Assembly: GCF_009729075.1 (NCBI RefSeq)
Contig: NZ_VTGY01000008.1
Location: 62,001-126,000 of the forward strand
Reading direction: 5' to 3'
Length of the DNA: 64,000 nt
Source of the DNA: Mycolicibacterium sp. CBMA 226
GTDB lineage: Bacteria; Actinomycetota; Actinomycetes; Mycobacteriales; Mycobacteriaceae
Under the pieces are notes generated by a model. The model saw only the letters and a list, made by a program, of their open reading frames with translations, was not told where the DNA came from and ran no database searches. Shown piece after piece: positions 9,199 through 20,945 of this stretch. Position 1 is the stretch's first letter, and each line of letters starts with the position of its first letter. The translations under genes were made by a program, and so were the position numbers.

Positions 9199-10164
9199 GT
9201 GGAGAACCTGTATCGGCCCCGCCGTACCTGCCTGTCGGTTCCGGGCAGCAGCGACAAGATGATCGCCAAGGCCAAGACGTTGCCGGCCGATCAGGTGTTC
9301 CTGGACCTCGAGGATGCGGTGGCGGCCGACGCGAAGGCCGCGGCGCGGACGCGGGTGGCGCAGGCGTTGTGTGAGCCGGGTTGGGCGGGCCAGCTGCGCG
9401 GGTTGCGGGTCAATGACTGGACCACGCCGTGGACACACGCCGACGTGATCGAGGTGGTCGGCGCCGTGGCGCGCGGCGGCGGCGTGCTGGACGTCATCGT
9501 GCTGCCGAAGGTCAGCGACGTCTCGCACGTGCAGGCCCTCGACCTGTTGCTGACCCAGCTGGAGCGCACCCACGGGCTGCCCGTCGGCGCCATCGGCATC
9601 GAGGCCCAGATCGAGGACGCCAAGGGGCTCGTCAACGCCGATGCCATCGCCGGCGGGCCGCGCGTGCAGGCGCTGATCTTCGGGCCGGGCGATCTGATGG
9701 CCAGCCTGAACATGCGCACGCTCGTCGTCGGTGAGCAGCCCGTCGGCTACGGCGTCGGCGACGCCTATCACCACGTGCTGATGACGATCCTGGTGGCGGC
9801 GCGGGCGCACGGCATCAACGCCATCGACGGTCCGTATTTCAAGGTGAAGGACACCGAGGCGTTCAGGCGCGTCGCTGGGCAGACCGCGGCGCTCGGGTAC
9901 GACGGCAAGTGGGTTCTGCACCCCGATCAGATCGCCGCCGGAAACGAGATCTTCAGTCCGCGCCAGGCCGACTATGACCATGCGGAGCTGATCCTCGAGG
10001 CCTACGAATGGCATACCTCGCAGGCGGGCGGCGCCCGCGGCGCGGTGCTGCTCGGCGACGAGATGATCGATGAGGCCAGCCGCAAGATGGCGCTGGTGAT
10101 CGCGGGCAAGGGTCGGGCCGCCGGGATGACACGCACCGGCGAGCGGTTCAGCCCGCCTGCGTGA
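9199..10164 (+). CDS. HpcH/HpaI aldolase family, CitE-like CoA-ester lyase
   Basis: About 321 residues of the CitE/malyl-CoA lyase TIM-barrel family, which cleaves or forms C-C bonds in acyl-CoA esters using Mg2+. Visible motifs are RRTCLSVPGSS at the N-terminus, FLDLEDAV with the metal-binding acidic residues, IGIEAQIEDAKG, FGPGDLMASL and the C-terminal WVLHPDQI. The start is uncertain: GTG at 9199 is followed directly by ENLYRPRRT, and GTG 9193 is equally possible. The upstream ATG at 9172 would overlap the divergent start. The gene interrupts the Rv1232c-Rv1233c order, so it is an addition relative to M. tuberculosis. The substrate, citramalyl-, malyl- or another CoA, is not decided by the sequence. 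Confidence 0.8.
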   Translation: MENLYRPRRTCLSVPGSSDKMIAKAKTLPADQVFLDLEDAVAADAKAAARTRVAQALCEPGWAGQLRGLRVNDWTTPWTHADVIEVVGAVARGGGVLDVIVLPKVSDVSHVQALDLLLTQLERTHGLPVGAIGIEAQIEDAKGLVNADAIAGGPRVQALIFGPGDLMASLNMRTLVVGEQPVGYGVGDAYHHVLMTILVAARAHGINAIDGPYFKVKDTEAFRRVAGQTAALGYDGKWVLHPDQIAAGNEIFSPRQADYDHAELILEAYEWHTSQAGGARGAVLLGDEMIDEASRKMALVIAGKGRAAGMTRTGERFSPPA

Positions 10165-10177
10165 CCTGTCGCGCGAG

Positions 10178-10408
10178 CTAGGCGCCGAGGACCAGGACGA
10201 CGAGGAACAGGTTCAGGAGAAACGCCAGGGCGCCGCACACGATGCCGGTCAGGGCCAATACGCTGCCGCGGGTACCGCTGCCGGGGATGCGCTCGTAGGC
10301 GACGACGCCGAGCCCGACGCCGATGAGCGCGAGGGGTCCGACCACCACGCCCGCCAGTGCGCACACGACCGAGCCGACCGCCAGTCGATTGACGCGAGCA
10401 CCGATCAC
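10178..10408 (-). CDS. Small DUF4190-type membrane protein
   Basis: A 76-residue protein with two hydrophobic helices enclosing a VVAYERIPGSGTRGSVLALTG turn, the pattern of the DUF4190 domain. It starts at a GTG whose last bases overlap the TGA of the upstream DUF4190 gene (GTGA, 4 bp). It therefore looks like a second, free-standing copy of the domain that ends the upstream protein. The role is unknown. It is too small to be more than a membrane accessory. Confidence 0.72.
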   Translation of the reverse strand: MIGARVNRLAVGSVVCALAGVVVGPLALIGVGLGVVAYERIPGSGTRGSVLALTGIVCGALAFLLNLFLVVLVLGA

Positions 10409-11037
10409 AAGTTCGGGTCTTGGTGAATCGCCCAGTCGTAGAACAGCGCGAAGCCGAGCAAGCCGACAACGATGGTCACGGCGCCGATCGCGATGCCCGC
10501 GATCGCCATGGTTCGGCCGTTGGTCCGTGGCCGGCCCCTGCTCTGCATCAGGGCAACGATGCCGAGGATGATGCCCAGCAGCGATCCGATGGGACCGATG
10601 AAGCACATGAAGTAGAGCGGAATCGCGACCAGTGAACACACCAGGGATCCGATGGCCATGCCGTCGTTCGACGGCGGTGACGGGTACGACGAGTACAGCG
10701 GGGGCGGCAGGAAGCCGGCCGGCGGCGGGTATCCCGGCGGCGCCATCCCCGGCGGTGGACCGTACGGCCCCGCGGGCGGGGCGCCGTAGAAGCCGGGTGG
10801 CGGCGGCCCGGGCGGCCCGGGGAAGGGGCTTGCCGGCGGGGCGGGCTGTGGCGCGGGGGCGGCCGGACCCTGCTGCCACGGCGCGGAGGTGGGTCCGGGT
10901 TGTTCTATTGCCGGGTACTCGTACACCGGGTAGTCGCTCGTCGCCTCGGCATCGGAACCAGGCAGCGAGGGCACCGGACCGGCCGGCCGCGACGGATCCC
11001 AGGAGGGTTGCCCCGACGCCCCGCCCGGACTTGTCAT
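10405..11037 (-). CDS. Proline-rich DUF4190 membrane protein
   Basis: A 210-residue protein. Residues 1-115 are a Pro/Gly/Tyr-rich disordered region with repeated GPPPPG and YPPPAG units. A DUF4190 domain with two transmembrane helices follows, joined by the RGRPRTNGRTMAIAGI turn. I chose the ATG at 11037 (MTSPGG), the usual beginning of this mycobacterial family; the frame continues nine codons upstream. It matches Rv1233c by context. The proline-rich cytoplasmic arm suggests protein-protein contacts at the membrane; the function is not known. Confidence 0.78.
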   Translation of the reverse strand: MTSPGGASGQPSWDPSRPAGPVPSLPGSDAEATSDYPVYEYPAIEQPGPTSAPWQQGPAAPAPQPAPPASPFPGPPGPPPPGFYGAPPAGPYGPPPGMAPPGYPPPAGFLPPPLYSSYPSPPSNDGMAIGSLVCSLVAIPLYFMCFIGPIGSLLGIILGIVALMQSRGRPRTNGRTMAIAGIAIGAVTIVVGLLGFALFYDWAIHQDPNL

Positions 11038-11117
11038 GCCGACCAACCTAGCGCACGAGTTCATGGCATCGTGGTAGCCGAAGCGCGTTCCGAGGTGAGT
11101 GACAGGAGACCAGGGGC

Positions 11118-11618
11118 ATGACGAATCCGCTGCAGCCCGACCGGACCCCGGGCCCGGGTGGACAGCCCGGATTACCGACGCCGCCGAAGGGCTGGCCCAT
11201 CGGGTCGTACCCGACCTACGCCGAGGCGCAGCGCGCCGTCGATTACCTGTCAGACCAAGAGTTTCCGGTGCAACACGTGACCATCGTGGGCGTCGACCTG
11301 ATGCAGGTCGAGCGGGTCACCGGGCGGCTCACCTGGCCGCGGGTGCTGGGCGGCGGAATCCTGACCGGTGCGTGGCTGGGTCTGTTCATCGGGTTGGTTC
11401 TCGGGCTGTTCGGCACCAACGCGTGGGGGTCGCTGCTCACCGGCCTCATCGCCGGCATCTTCTTCGGCCTGATCACCTCGGGCGTGCAGTACGCGATGTC
11501 CCGTGGCACAAGGGATTTCAGTTCCACCATGCAGCTGGTCGCGGGACGCTACGACGTACTGTGCGATCCGGTGTGCGCCGAACAGGGCCGTGATCTGCTG
11601 GGGCGCCTGTCGCTGTAA
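11118..11618 (+). CDS. Small membrane protein with glycine-zipper helices (Rv1234-like)
   Basis: A 166-residue protein. A proline-rich start leads to a soluble segment, GSYPTYAEAQRAVDYLSDQEFPVQHVTIVG, of the ferredoxin-like fold seen in general-stress-protein 17M-type domains. Two glycine-rich hydrophobic helices follow (about 75-95 and 98-118), and the protein ends with a short cytoplasmic tail. Such proteins are thought to sense or buffer membrane stress, but this is inference. The ATG follows AGGGGC. It is the last gene before the repeat tract preceding lpqY. Confidence 0.78.
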   Translation: MTNPLQPDRTPGPGGQPGLPTPPKGWPIGSYPTYAEAQRAVDYLSDQEFPVQHVTIVGVDLMQVERVTGRLTWPRVLGGGILTGAWLGLFIGLVLGLFGTNAWGSLLTGLIAGIFFGLITSGVQYAMSRGTRDFSSTMQLVAGRYDVLCDPVCAEQGRDLLGRLSL

Positions 11619-11642
11619 GCCGCCGACCGACCTGTCGCGTGA

Positions 11643-14144
<2,502 letters not shown>

Positions 14145-14145
14145 C

Positions 14146-14982
14146 ATGAGCGGACAGCGAAGTGGCGGCCGGCTGGCCGGCTGGGGTGTGGTCAACATCC
14201 TGGTGGTGGTCTATGCGCTGCTGCCGGTGCTCTGGATTTTGTCGCTGTCACTCAAGCCGACCTCAACGGTCAAGGACGGCAACCTGATTCCGCGTCAGGT
14301 CACGTTCGACAACTACAAGGGCATCTTCACCGGCGGCGGCTTCGGCTCGGCACTGATCAACTCGATCGGTATCGGGCTGATCACCACGGTCATCGCGGTG
14401 ACGATCGGTGGCATGGCCGCCTATGCCGTGGCCCGCCTGGACTTTCCGGGCAAGCGTATGCTGGTCGGCTTGGCGTTGCTGATCTCGATGTTCCCCCAGA
14501 TCTCGCTCGTGACACCGCTGTTCAACATCGAGCGCACCGTCGGGCTGTTCGACACCTGGCCGGGCCTGATCCTGCCGTACATCACTTTCGCGCTGCCCCT
14601 GGCGATCTACACGCTGTCGGCGTTCTTCCGGGAAATCCCTTGGGATTTGGAGAAGGCCGCCAAGATGGACGGCGCCACGCCGGGGCAGGCCTTCCGGAGG
14701 GTGATCGCCCCGCTGGCCGCCCCCGGCATCGTCACCGCGGCCATTCTGGTGTTCATCTTCGCCTGGAACGACCTGCTGCTGGCGTTGTCGCTGACGGCCA
14801 CACCGCGGGCCATCACGGCGCCGGTGGCGATCGCGAACTTCACGGGCAGTTCGCAATTCGAGGAACCGACCGGGTCCATCGCCGCCGGGGCGATGGTCAT
14901 CACGGTGCCCATCATCATCTTTGTTCTGATCTTCCAACGACGGATCGTCGCGGGCCTGACGTCCGGTGCGGTGAAGGGGTAG
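14146..14982 (+). CDS. sugB: Trehalose ABC transporter permease SugB
   Basis: A 278-residue MalG-type permease and partner of SugA. Six helices are predicted, and the EAA loop reads [20 protein letters not shown]. The ATG at 14146 lies one base after the sugA stop; longer open frames run into sugA and are rejected. sugC follows after 3 bp. Confidence 0.95.
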   Translation: MSGQRSGGRLAGWGVVNILVVVYALLPVLWILSLSLKPTSTVKDGNLIPRQVTFDNYKGIFTGGGFGSALINSIGIGLITTVIAVTIGGMAAYAVARLDFPGKRMLVGLALLISMFPQISLVTPLFNIERTVGLFDTWPGLILPYITFALPLAIYTLSAFFREIPWDLEKAAKMDGATPGQAFRRVIAPLAAPGIVTAAILVFIFAWNDLLLALSLTATPRAITAPVAIANFTGSSQFEEPTGSIAAGAMVITVPIIIFVLIFQRRIVAGLTSGAVKG

Positions 14983-14985
14983 TTC

Positions 14986-16161
14986 ATGGCCGAAATCGTT
15001 TTGGACCACGTCACCAAGAGTTACACCGGTGGGGCGACGGCCGTACAGGACCTGTCGCTCACCATCGCCGACGGTGAGTTCCTGATCCTGGTCGGGCCCT
15101 CGGGGTGCGGAAAGTCGACGACGCTCAACATGATTGCCGGGCTGGAGGACATCAGCTCGGGAGAGCTGCGCATCGGTGGCGAACGGGTCAACGAGAAGGA
15201 GCCCCGGGACCGCGACATCGCGATGGTGTTCCAGTCCTACGCGCTGTACCCGCACATGACGGTGCGGCAGAACATCGCGTTCCCGCTCACGCTCGCCAAG
15301 ATGCCGAAGGCCGACATCGCGGCCAAGGTCGAGGAGACCGCGAAAATCCTTGACCTGACGCCCCTTCTGGACCGCAAGCCCGCCCAGCTGTCCGGCGGCC
15401 AGCGGCAGCGGGTGGCGATGGGGCGCGCCATCGTGCGCAGCCCCAAGGCCTTCCTGATGGACGAGCCGCTGTCCAACCTGGACGCCAAGCTGCGGGTGCA
15501 GATGCGCACGGAGATCGCCCGGCTTCAGGCCCGGCTGGGCACCACCACCGTTTACGTCACGCACGACCAGACCGAGGCGATGACCCTCGGGGACCGCGTT
15601 GTCGTGATGAGCGGCGGTGTGGCGCATCAGATCGGTACTCCAGACGAGCTGTACAACGAGCCGGCGAACCTGTTCGTCGCCGGCTTCATCGGGTCCCCGT
15701 CTATGAACTTCTTCCCGGCGACCCGTACGGACGTCGGGGTGCAGTTGCCGTTCGGCGAAGTCACCTTGAGCGACGAGGCCCGGGCAGCGCTGGACCGGCA
15801 CCGGCCGTCGGCCGACCTGATCGCGGGCGTGCGCCCCGAGCAGTTCGACGACGCTTCGGTGATCGACGCGTATGCGCGCATCCAGTCGTTGACCTTCGAG
15901 GTCGATGCCGAGTTGGTGGAATCGCTCGGCGCGGACAAGTATGTGCACTTCCGGCTCGAAGGCGCCGGTGCGCAGGCGGCCCAGCTGGACCAGTTGGCCG
16001 ATGACACCGCCGACGCCGGGTCGGGCGAAAATACCTATGTGGCACGGGTTTCGACCAAGTCGGCGGCGACGGCGGGGAGCCGCGTCGAGCTTGCCCTCGA
16101 CACGTCCAAACTGACCCTGTTCGATCCGGCCACGGGTCGCAACCTGTCCTTGCCGCAGTGA
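14986..16161 (+). CDS. sugC: Trehalose ABC transporter ATPase SugC
   Basis: A 391-residue MalK/UgpC-type ATPase. Walker [10 protein letters not shown], signature [16 protein letters not shown], Walker [15 protein letters not shown] and the switch histidine in [10 protein letters not shown] are all intact. A C-terminal TOBE/MalK regulatory domain covers about residues 235-391. It powers trehalose import through SugAB. Its stop overlaps the GTG of a suppressor-of-fused-domain gene, so that gene belongs to the same operon here. Confidence 0.95.
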   Translation: MAEIVLDHVTKSYTGGATAVQDLSLTIADGEFLILVGPSGCGKSTTLNMIAGLEDISSGELRIGGERVNEKEPRDRDIAMVFQSYALYPHMTVRQNIAFPLTLAKMPKADIAAKVEETAKILDLTPLLDRKPAQLSGGQRQRVAMGRAIVRSPKAFLMDEPLSNLDAKLRVQMRTEIARLQARLGTTTVYVTHDQTEAMTLGDRVVVMSGGVAHQIGTPDELYNEPANLFVAGFIGSPSMNFFPATRTDVGVQLPFGEVTLSDEARAALDRHRPSADLIAGVRPEQFDDASVIDAYARIQSLTFEVDAELVESLGADKYVHFRLEGAGAQAAQLDQLADDTADAGSGENTYVARVSTKSAATAGSRVELALDTSKLTLFDPATGRNLSLPQ

Positions 16162-16751
16162 CTGACGTCCTCGGAGCGGTAAGAGCCCAGCTGGCAACGT
16201 ATTTCGCCGGCCGCGGCAGCACCGCCGAACCGGTGGGTGCCAGCGTCACTTTCCTGGGCGCCGACCCCATCGAGGTGCTGCGCTACGGCCCGACCGACGG
16301 GGACGTGTATCACTATGCGTCGCTGGGCTGTTCGCGCCATCCCATGACCGATCCGATGGACATGGTGGCGGACGGGGTCAGCGGCCCGCGGGCGGAGGCG
16401 GTGCTGTCCCTGCGTGGCCCCACCCCGACGGCGCTGGCCCGCTCGATCGCGGTACTGGCATCGGCGCCCACCGTCGAAGGACTGATCCTGGAACCGGATG
16501 CGCTGATCGATCTGCAACAGCCACTCTGGCAGGGGGCGGCATTCACCGCATTCCTGTTGGGCGCCAGCGATGTCGGCGAGGTCGAGCTGCCCGCGCCGTA
16601 TCAGCCGGTGCGGATCCTGAGCGCCACCCCCATCACCGCGACCGAGGCCGCGTGGGTGCGGCTCAAGGGCGCCGATGCCATGCGTGAGGCGTGGCAGCAG
16701 GACGGCGTCGACGTCCTCGATCAGCGACGCCGGGCCGCCGAACCCAGCTGA
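16158..16751 (+). CDS. Suppressor-of-fused (SUFU) domain protein
   Basis: A 197-residue protein that I assign to the SUFU-domain family from its order of motifs: an N-terminal [20 protein letters not shown] segment, a central [18 protein letters not shown], then [14 protein letters not shown] and the C-terminal [21 protein letters not shown]. Bacterial SUFU proteins are soluble binding proteins, some serving as immunity factors; their cell role is mostly unknown. The GTG start overlaps the sugC stop by 4 bp, which couples it to the trehalose importer. No toxin-like partner is nearby. The gene is not part of the M. tuberculosis lpqY-sugABC cluster as I remember it. Confidence 0.75.
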   Translation: MTDVLGAVRAQLATYFAGRGSTAEPVGASVTFLGADPIEVLRYGPTDGDVYHYASLGCSRHPMTDPMDMVADGVSGPRAEAVLSLRGPTPTALARSIAVLASAPTVEGLILEPDALIDLQQPLWQGAAFTAFLLGASDVGEVELPAPYQPVRILSATPITATEAAWVRLKGADAMREAWQQDGVDVLDQRRRAAEPS

Positions 16752-16838
16752 CCGGAGTGCCCCTCAGTACAAATTATTGGGGCAACGTGTTTTACGAAAG
16801 ATACCGCTCAGTCCCGCGTTGTCGGCCGTTCACGCACG

Positions 16839-17945
16839 CTACAGCCAATGATTACGCCGGAAGGTCCGGTACAGCCCCGTGCACACCGTCACCATGACGG
16901 CCAGCACCAGGAAATATCCGTAGTGCCAATGTAATTCGGGCATGTTGTCGAAGTTCATGCCATAGATGCCGGCGATCATGGTGGGCACAGCGGCAATGGC
17001 GACCCATGCCGAGATCTTGCGCATATCCGCGTTCTGTTCCATCCCGACCTTGCCCAGTGCCGCACTGACCAGGGAGCTCAGCAGGTCGTCGAAGCTTTTG
17101 ATCCGCTCCGCGGCCTGGCTGTTGTGGTCATTCACGTCGCGGATGTAGCGGCGGACCTCTTTCGAGATGAGGTCGTTGTGGTCGGACAACAGCCGCTGCA
17201 GCGCCATCGTCAGCGGATTCACCGAATGCCGTAGTTCGACGACCTCACGCTTGAGCAGGTAGATGCTCTCCATGTCGGTCTGAGTATGGGGCGAGAAAAC
17301 GGTCTGCTCGATGGCGTCGATGTCCTTCTCGACCAGCGCGGTGACGTCGAGATAACTGTCCACGACGTGGTCGGCGATGGCGTGCATCACGGCGTACGGC
17401 CCGAGTTTGAGAACGCCGGGTGACTCGTCCAACCGGTGCCGCACCCCGGCCAGGCCGCTGTGCTCGCCATGCCGCACGGTGACCACGAAGTCCGGCCCGA
17501 CGAACACCATGATCTCGCCGGTCTCGACGATCTCACGGGCATTGGCCACCGACTCGTGCGCGACGTAGCTGACCGTCTTGAGCACCAGGAACAGCGTTTC
17601 GTCGTACCGCTCCAGCTTGGGTCGCTGATGCGCACACACTGCGTCCTCGACGGCGAGTTCGTGCAGGCTGAACACGTCGGCTAAGGCCTGCATCTGATGC
17701 TGATCGGGCTCGTGCAACCCGATCCACACGAACGCTTCAAGCCCGGCCGCGCGCAACTCCTGCACCTTCGCCACCGCGGCGCCGTGGGTGTATTTGCCGG
17801 GCAGGCGTTCGCCCATGGAGTAGACGCCGCAATCCACCGTGGCACGCGCCACCGGCACGTGGATGGAACTGGCATCCGGGCCGGTAGATGCCTTTTTCGG
17901 GGTGGGGCGGAAGTTCGATGGTTGGAGTGCGCGAAACGAGGGCAT
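16839..17945 (-). CDS. corA: CorA-type magnesium/cobalt transporter
   Basis: A 368-residue CorA channel subunit. A large cytoplasmic funnel domain is followed by two C-terminal helices; the signature GMN is present as IYGMNFDNMPEL. CorA forms pentamers and carries Mg2+ (also Co2+, Ni2+) inward. I start at the ATG at 17945, preceded by GGGAG, rather than 12 codons earlier, because this gives the usual family length. It matches Rv1239c. It converges on the sugC-SUFU operon, with 87 bp between stops and no clear terminator. Confidence 0.92.
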   Translation of the reverse strand: MPSFRALQPSNFRPTPKKASTGPDASSIHVPVARATVDCGVYSMGERLPGKYTHGAAVAKVQELRAAGLEAFVWIGLHEPDQHQMQALADVFSLHELAVEDAVCAHQRPKLERYDETLFLVLKTVSYVAHESVANAREIVETGEIMVFVGPDFVVTVRHGEHSGLAGVRHRLDESPGVLKLGPYAVMHAIADHVVDSYLDVTALVEKDIDAIEQTVFSPHTQTDMESIYLLKREVVELRHSVNPLTMALQRLLSDHNDLISKEVRRYIRDVNDHNSQAAERIKSFDDLLSSLVSAALGKVGMEQNADMRKISAWVAIAAVPTMIAGIYGMNFDNMPELHWHYGYFLVLAVMVTVCTGLYRTFRRNHWL

Positions 17946-18032
17946 GCGGCTGATCTCCCGTGGGCGGACTTTCTGGACCAATAGACCAGTCGCAAATGCT
18001 ACGCGGAACCCGCGAGTAACAATTGAGTGAAG

Positions 18033-18038
18033 TAGCCT
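18033..18038 (+). promoter_or_regulatory. -10 element, leaderless start of the malic enzyme gene
   Basis: TAGCCT ends 6 nt before the GTG at 18045, with no ribosome-binding site between, so the mRNA probably begins at the start codon. Confidence 0.55.
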
Positions 18039-18044
18039 GACGCG

Positions 18045-19223
18045 GTGTCAGATAAGTCAGGCGCTGTGCGCACACCCCAGGTGGTCGTTGACGACGCGGA
18101 GATTTTCGCCGCCCACGAAGGGGGCAAGCTCTCCGTAGCCCTCAATGAGCCGCTGGATACCCAGCGCGCGTTGTCGATCGCCTACACGCCGGGCGTCGCC
18201 CAGGTCAGCCGCGCCATCGCAGCCGACGCGACCCTGGCCAAGAAGTACACCTGGGCCAACCGCCTGGTCGCCGTCGTCAGCGACGGCAGCGCCGTGCTCG
18301 GCCTCGGCGACATCGGCCCGGCAGCCTCCCTGCCGGTCATGGAGGGCAAGAGCGCCCTGTTCAAGACCTTCGGCGGTCTGGATTCCATCCCGATCGTGCT
18401 GGACACCAAAGACCCCGACGAGATCGTGGAGACCCTGATCCGCCTGCGTCCGACGTTCGGCGCCGTCAACCTGGAAGACATCTCCGCTCCGCGATGTTTC
18501 GAGATCGAGCGCCGCGTCATCGAGGCGCTGGACTGCCCCGTCATGCACGACGACCAGCACGGCACCGCCATCGTGGTGCTCGCCGCACTGATGGGCGCCA
18601 CCAAGGTGCTCGAGCGCGACATGCACAACCTCAAGGTCGTGGTGTCCGGCGCCGGTGCCGCCGGCGTGGCGTGCACGAAGATCATGCTCGAGAGCGGCAT
18701 CCGGGACATCATCGTGCTCGACAGCAAGGGCATCGTGCACTCGGATCGCGGCGACCTCAACTCCTTCAAGGCGATGCTGGCCGAGCGCACCAACCCGCGG
18801 GGCATCACCGGCGGTGTCGCCGAGGCCCTCAAGGACGCTGACGTCTTCCTCGGGGTGTCGGCCGGCGTGGTGCCAGAGGAATTCATCGCCACGATGGCGC
18901 CGGGCGCCATCGTCTTCGCGCTGTCGAACCCGGACCCGGAGATCCACCCGGACGCCGCTCGCAAGTACGCGGCGGTTGTCGCCACCGGGCGCAGTGACTT
19001 CCCGAACCAGATCAACAACGTGTTGGCGTTCCCCGGCGTGTTCCGCGGAGCCCTGGACGCCGGCGCCCGCCGCATCACCGAGGAGATGAAAGTGGCTGCC
19101 GCGGAAGCCATCTTCTCGGTCGTCGGCGACGATCTGTCGGTCGACTACATCGTGCCCAGCGCGCTCGACCCACGCGTGGGTCCGGCCGTGGCGGCCGCAG
19201 TGGCCGCCGCGTCGCAAGCCTGA
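18045..19223 (+). CDS. NAD(P)-dependent malic enzyme, short MaeB-like form
   Basis: A 392-residue malic enzyme converting malate to pyruvate, CO2 and NAD(P)H. Motifs are AYTPGVAQVSRAIA at the N-terminus, the metal-binding NLEDISAPRCFEIE, HDDQHGTAIV, the dinucleotide-binding VVSGAGAAGVACT and the ALSNPDPEI segment. It lacks the phosphotransacetylase-like C-terminal half of long MaeB enzymes. At this position M. tuberculosis has malate dehydrogenase as I recall, so a different malate enzyme occupies the slot here. With Kgd nearby it links the TCA cycle to pyruvate. lpqZ follows after 5 bp. Confidence 0.9.
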   Translation: MSDKSGAVRTPQVVVDDAEIFAAHEGGKLSVALNEPLDTQRALSIAYTPGVAQVSRAIAADATLAKKYTWANRLVAVVSDGSAVLGLGDIGPAASLPVMEGKSALFKTFGGLDSIPIVLDTKDPDEIVETLIRLRPTFGAVNLEDISAPRCFEIERRVIEALDCPVMHDDQHGTAIVVLAALMGATKVLERDMHNLKVVVSGAGAAGVACTKIMLESGIRDIIVLDSKGIVHSDRGDLNSFKAMLAERTNPRGITGGVAEALKDADVFLGVSAGVVPEEFIATMAPGAIVFALSNPDPEIHPDAARKYAAVVATGRSDFPNQINNVLAFPGVFRGALDAGARRITEEMKVAAAEAIFSVVGDDLSVDYIVPSALDPRVGPAVAAAVAAASQA

Positions 19224-19228
19224 GCACC

Positions 19229-20089
19229 GTGAGCCGCAGGGTCGCGGCGGGCAGTGTGGCGCTGGCTGCACTGCTCACCGCGACGACGGCGGGTTGCAGC
19301 ACCGGGCAGTCGGTGCCGGGACCTCCGGCGGTGACCGTCGGTGCCGCGCCGACCAGCGAGTCGAAACTGCTGGCCCATCTGTACTCGGCGGCGCTGGGAT
19401 ACTTCGGTATCCCGACCCGCGTGCATCTGGTCCCGGATCCCGTTGCGGCCCTGGACTCCGCCGATGTCACAGTGGCACCTGGGCTGACCGGTGACCTGCT
19501 GGCCCGGTTCGTCCCGCACGCTACGGCGAGGGCCGACGAGCAGGTGTACCGGTCGATGATCTCCGCGTTGCCCGAAGGCGTCGCCGCGGCCGACTACACC
19601 GCGTCGGCGCAGGACAAGCCGGCCGCCGCGGTCACCGCGGCCACCGCAGACCGTTGGGGCACAAAGGATGTCGCGGCGCTACCGAGCCATTGCGGCGGAT
19701 TGTCCGTCGGCGTGGTGACGGGTGACGCCCACCCGGCTCGGGTCGGGGACTGCGTCTTGCCGGCAGCTCGTGAATTCAAGGACGCTGCAAGCCTTTTCGC
19801 GGCGCTGACGGCCGGTACGGTGGCGGTGGCCTGGACCTCGACGGCGGCGCCTGCGGTACCGCCGGGTGTCACGGTGCTGACCGACCGGACGGCACTGATC
19901 CGTGCCGAGAACGTGGTGCCGCTCTACCGGCGCAATGTCCTCGGTGAACAACAGGTGTTGGCGCTCAACGGGATTGCCGGCGAACTCGATACCGCGACGC
20001 TGACCGACATGATCGGTCAGGTCGAGAAGGGTGCCGATCCGGCGGCCGTGGCGGGTGCGTGGCTGGCCCAGCACCCGCTGGACCACTAG
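19229..20089 (+). CDS. lpqZ: Substrate-binding lipoprotein LpqZ (ProX/OpuAC-like)
   Basis: A 286-residue lipoprotein with signal peptide and lipobox TAGC, followed by a domain of the glycine-betaine-type (OpuAC/ProX) binding-protein fold. Its length agrees with Rv1244. No permease or ATPase genes are adjacent, so if it binds a compatible solute it must use a transporter encoded elsewhere. The GTG start lies 5 bp after malic enzyme. Its stop overlaps the convergent SDR stop. Confidence 0.85.
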   Translation: MSRRVAAGSVALAALLTATTAGCSTGQSVPGPPAVTVGAAPTSESKLLAHLYSAALGYFGIPTRVHLVPDPVAALDSADVTVAPGLTGDLLARFVPHATARADEQVYRSMISALPEGVAAADYTASAQDKPAAAVTAATADRWGTKDVAALPSHCGGLSVGVVTGDAHPARVGDCVLPAAREFKDAASLFAALTAGTVAVAWTSTAAPAVPPGVTVLTDRTALIRAENVVPLYRRNVLGEQQVLALNGIAGELDTATLTDMIGQVEKGADPAAVAGAWLAQHPLDH

Positions 20090-20916
20090 CCGAGCTTCGG
20101 CAGGACCCGTCCTGCGATGGCCGCGAACAGCCCCTGGTAGGCGCCCGACCCGGTGATCCGGACGATCACGTCGACGATCTTGGCGTCCGGTCCGACCAGC
20201 ACCCGGGCGTGGCCCTTGCGGACCGCCTCGAGAATGATCTGCGCGGCCCGTTCCGGGGTGGTCAGGGCCGCTCGGTCGAACAGCTTGTTCAGGCCCGCGG
20301 AGTCGATGTCGGCCGCGGCGGTGGAGTTGCGCACGATGTTGGTCTTGATGCCCCCGGGGTGCACCGTGGTGACCTTGACGGGGTGGCCGGCCAGCTTCAT
20401 CTCCTGGCGCAGCGCCTCGGTGAACCCGCGCACCGCGAATTTGGCTGCGTTGTAAGCGGATTGGCTGGGCACCGCGAACAGGCCGAAGATGCTCGAGACG
20501 TTGACGACGTGCCCGTCGCCGGAGGCGATGAGGTGCGGCAGGAAGACCTTGGTGCCGTTCACGACGCCCCAGAAGTCGACGTCCATGACGCGCTCGATGT
20601 CCTTGAACTGGCTGACCTCGAGATCACCGGTGAAGGCGATTCCGGCGTTGTTGTAGATCTGGTTGACCTTGCCGAAGTGCTTGACCACCTCGTCGGCGTA
20701 GAGCTCGAAGGCCTCCCGCTCCGCGACGTTGAGGCGGTCGGCCTTCACCGGGGCGCCGATGGCCTTCACCTGTTCCTCGGTCTTGGCCAGGCCCTCGGTG
20801 TCGATGTCGCTGATCGCCAGCGACGCACCCGAGCGCGCCAGTTCGATGGCCAGCGCCTGCCCGATGCCCGAACCGGCTCCGGTGATGACGCAGACCTTGC
20901 CGCCGAATCCCTCCAT
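20086..20916 (-). CDS. Short-chain dehydrogenase/reductase (copy 1)
   Basis: A 276-residue classical SDR. The NAD(P)-binding motif TGAGSGIG is near residue 12; NNAG follows; the catalytic residues are Ser in NVSSIFG and Tyr-Lys in SAYNAAK. The C-terminal extension with KGHARVLVGPDAKIVD is typical of the mycobacterial Rv1245c group. The start ATG follows GAGGAG. The substrate is unknown, probably a lipid or other hydrophobic alcohol. It stands 29 bp downstream of a near-duplicate on the same strand, so they form a tandem pair and probably an operon. Confidence 0.9.
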   Translation of the reverse strand: MEGFGGKVCVITGAGSGIGQALAIELARSGASLAISDIDTEGLAKTEEQVKAIGAPVKADRLNVAEREAFELYADEVVKHFGKVNQIYNNAGIAFTGDLEVSQFKDIERVMDVDFWGVVNGTKVFLPHLIASGDGHVVNVSSIFGLFAVPSQSAYNAAKFAVRGFTEALRQEMKLAGHPVKVTTVHPGGIKTNIVRNSTAAADIDSAGLNKLFDRAALTTPERAAQIILEAVRKGHARVLVGPDAKIVDVIVRITGSGAYQGLFAAIAGRVLPKLG

Positions 20917-20945
20917 GGCTGCTCCTCGAATCTGTGTGAACGAAC

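Noticed and set aside
14263..16197. Long minus-strand frame opposite sugB and sugC
   Set aside because: It is antisense to two well-supported transporter genes and has no recognisable domain.
16158..16751. SUFU protein as immunity factor of a toxin system
   Set aside because: No toxin-like, secretion-system or polymorphic-toxin gene lies nearby; the gene is coupled to sugC instead.
16752..16838. Mg2+ riboswitch or terminator between the SUFU gene and corA
   Set aside because: The region is the shared 3' end of convergent genes, so a corA riboswitch could not lie there, and I see no strong hairpin.
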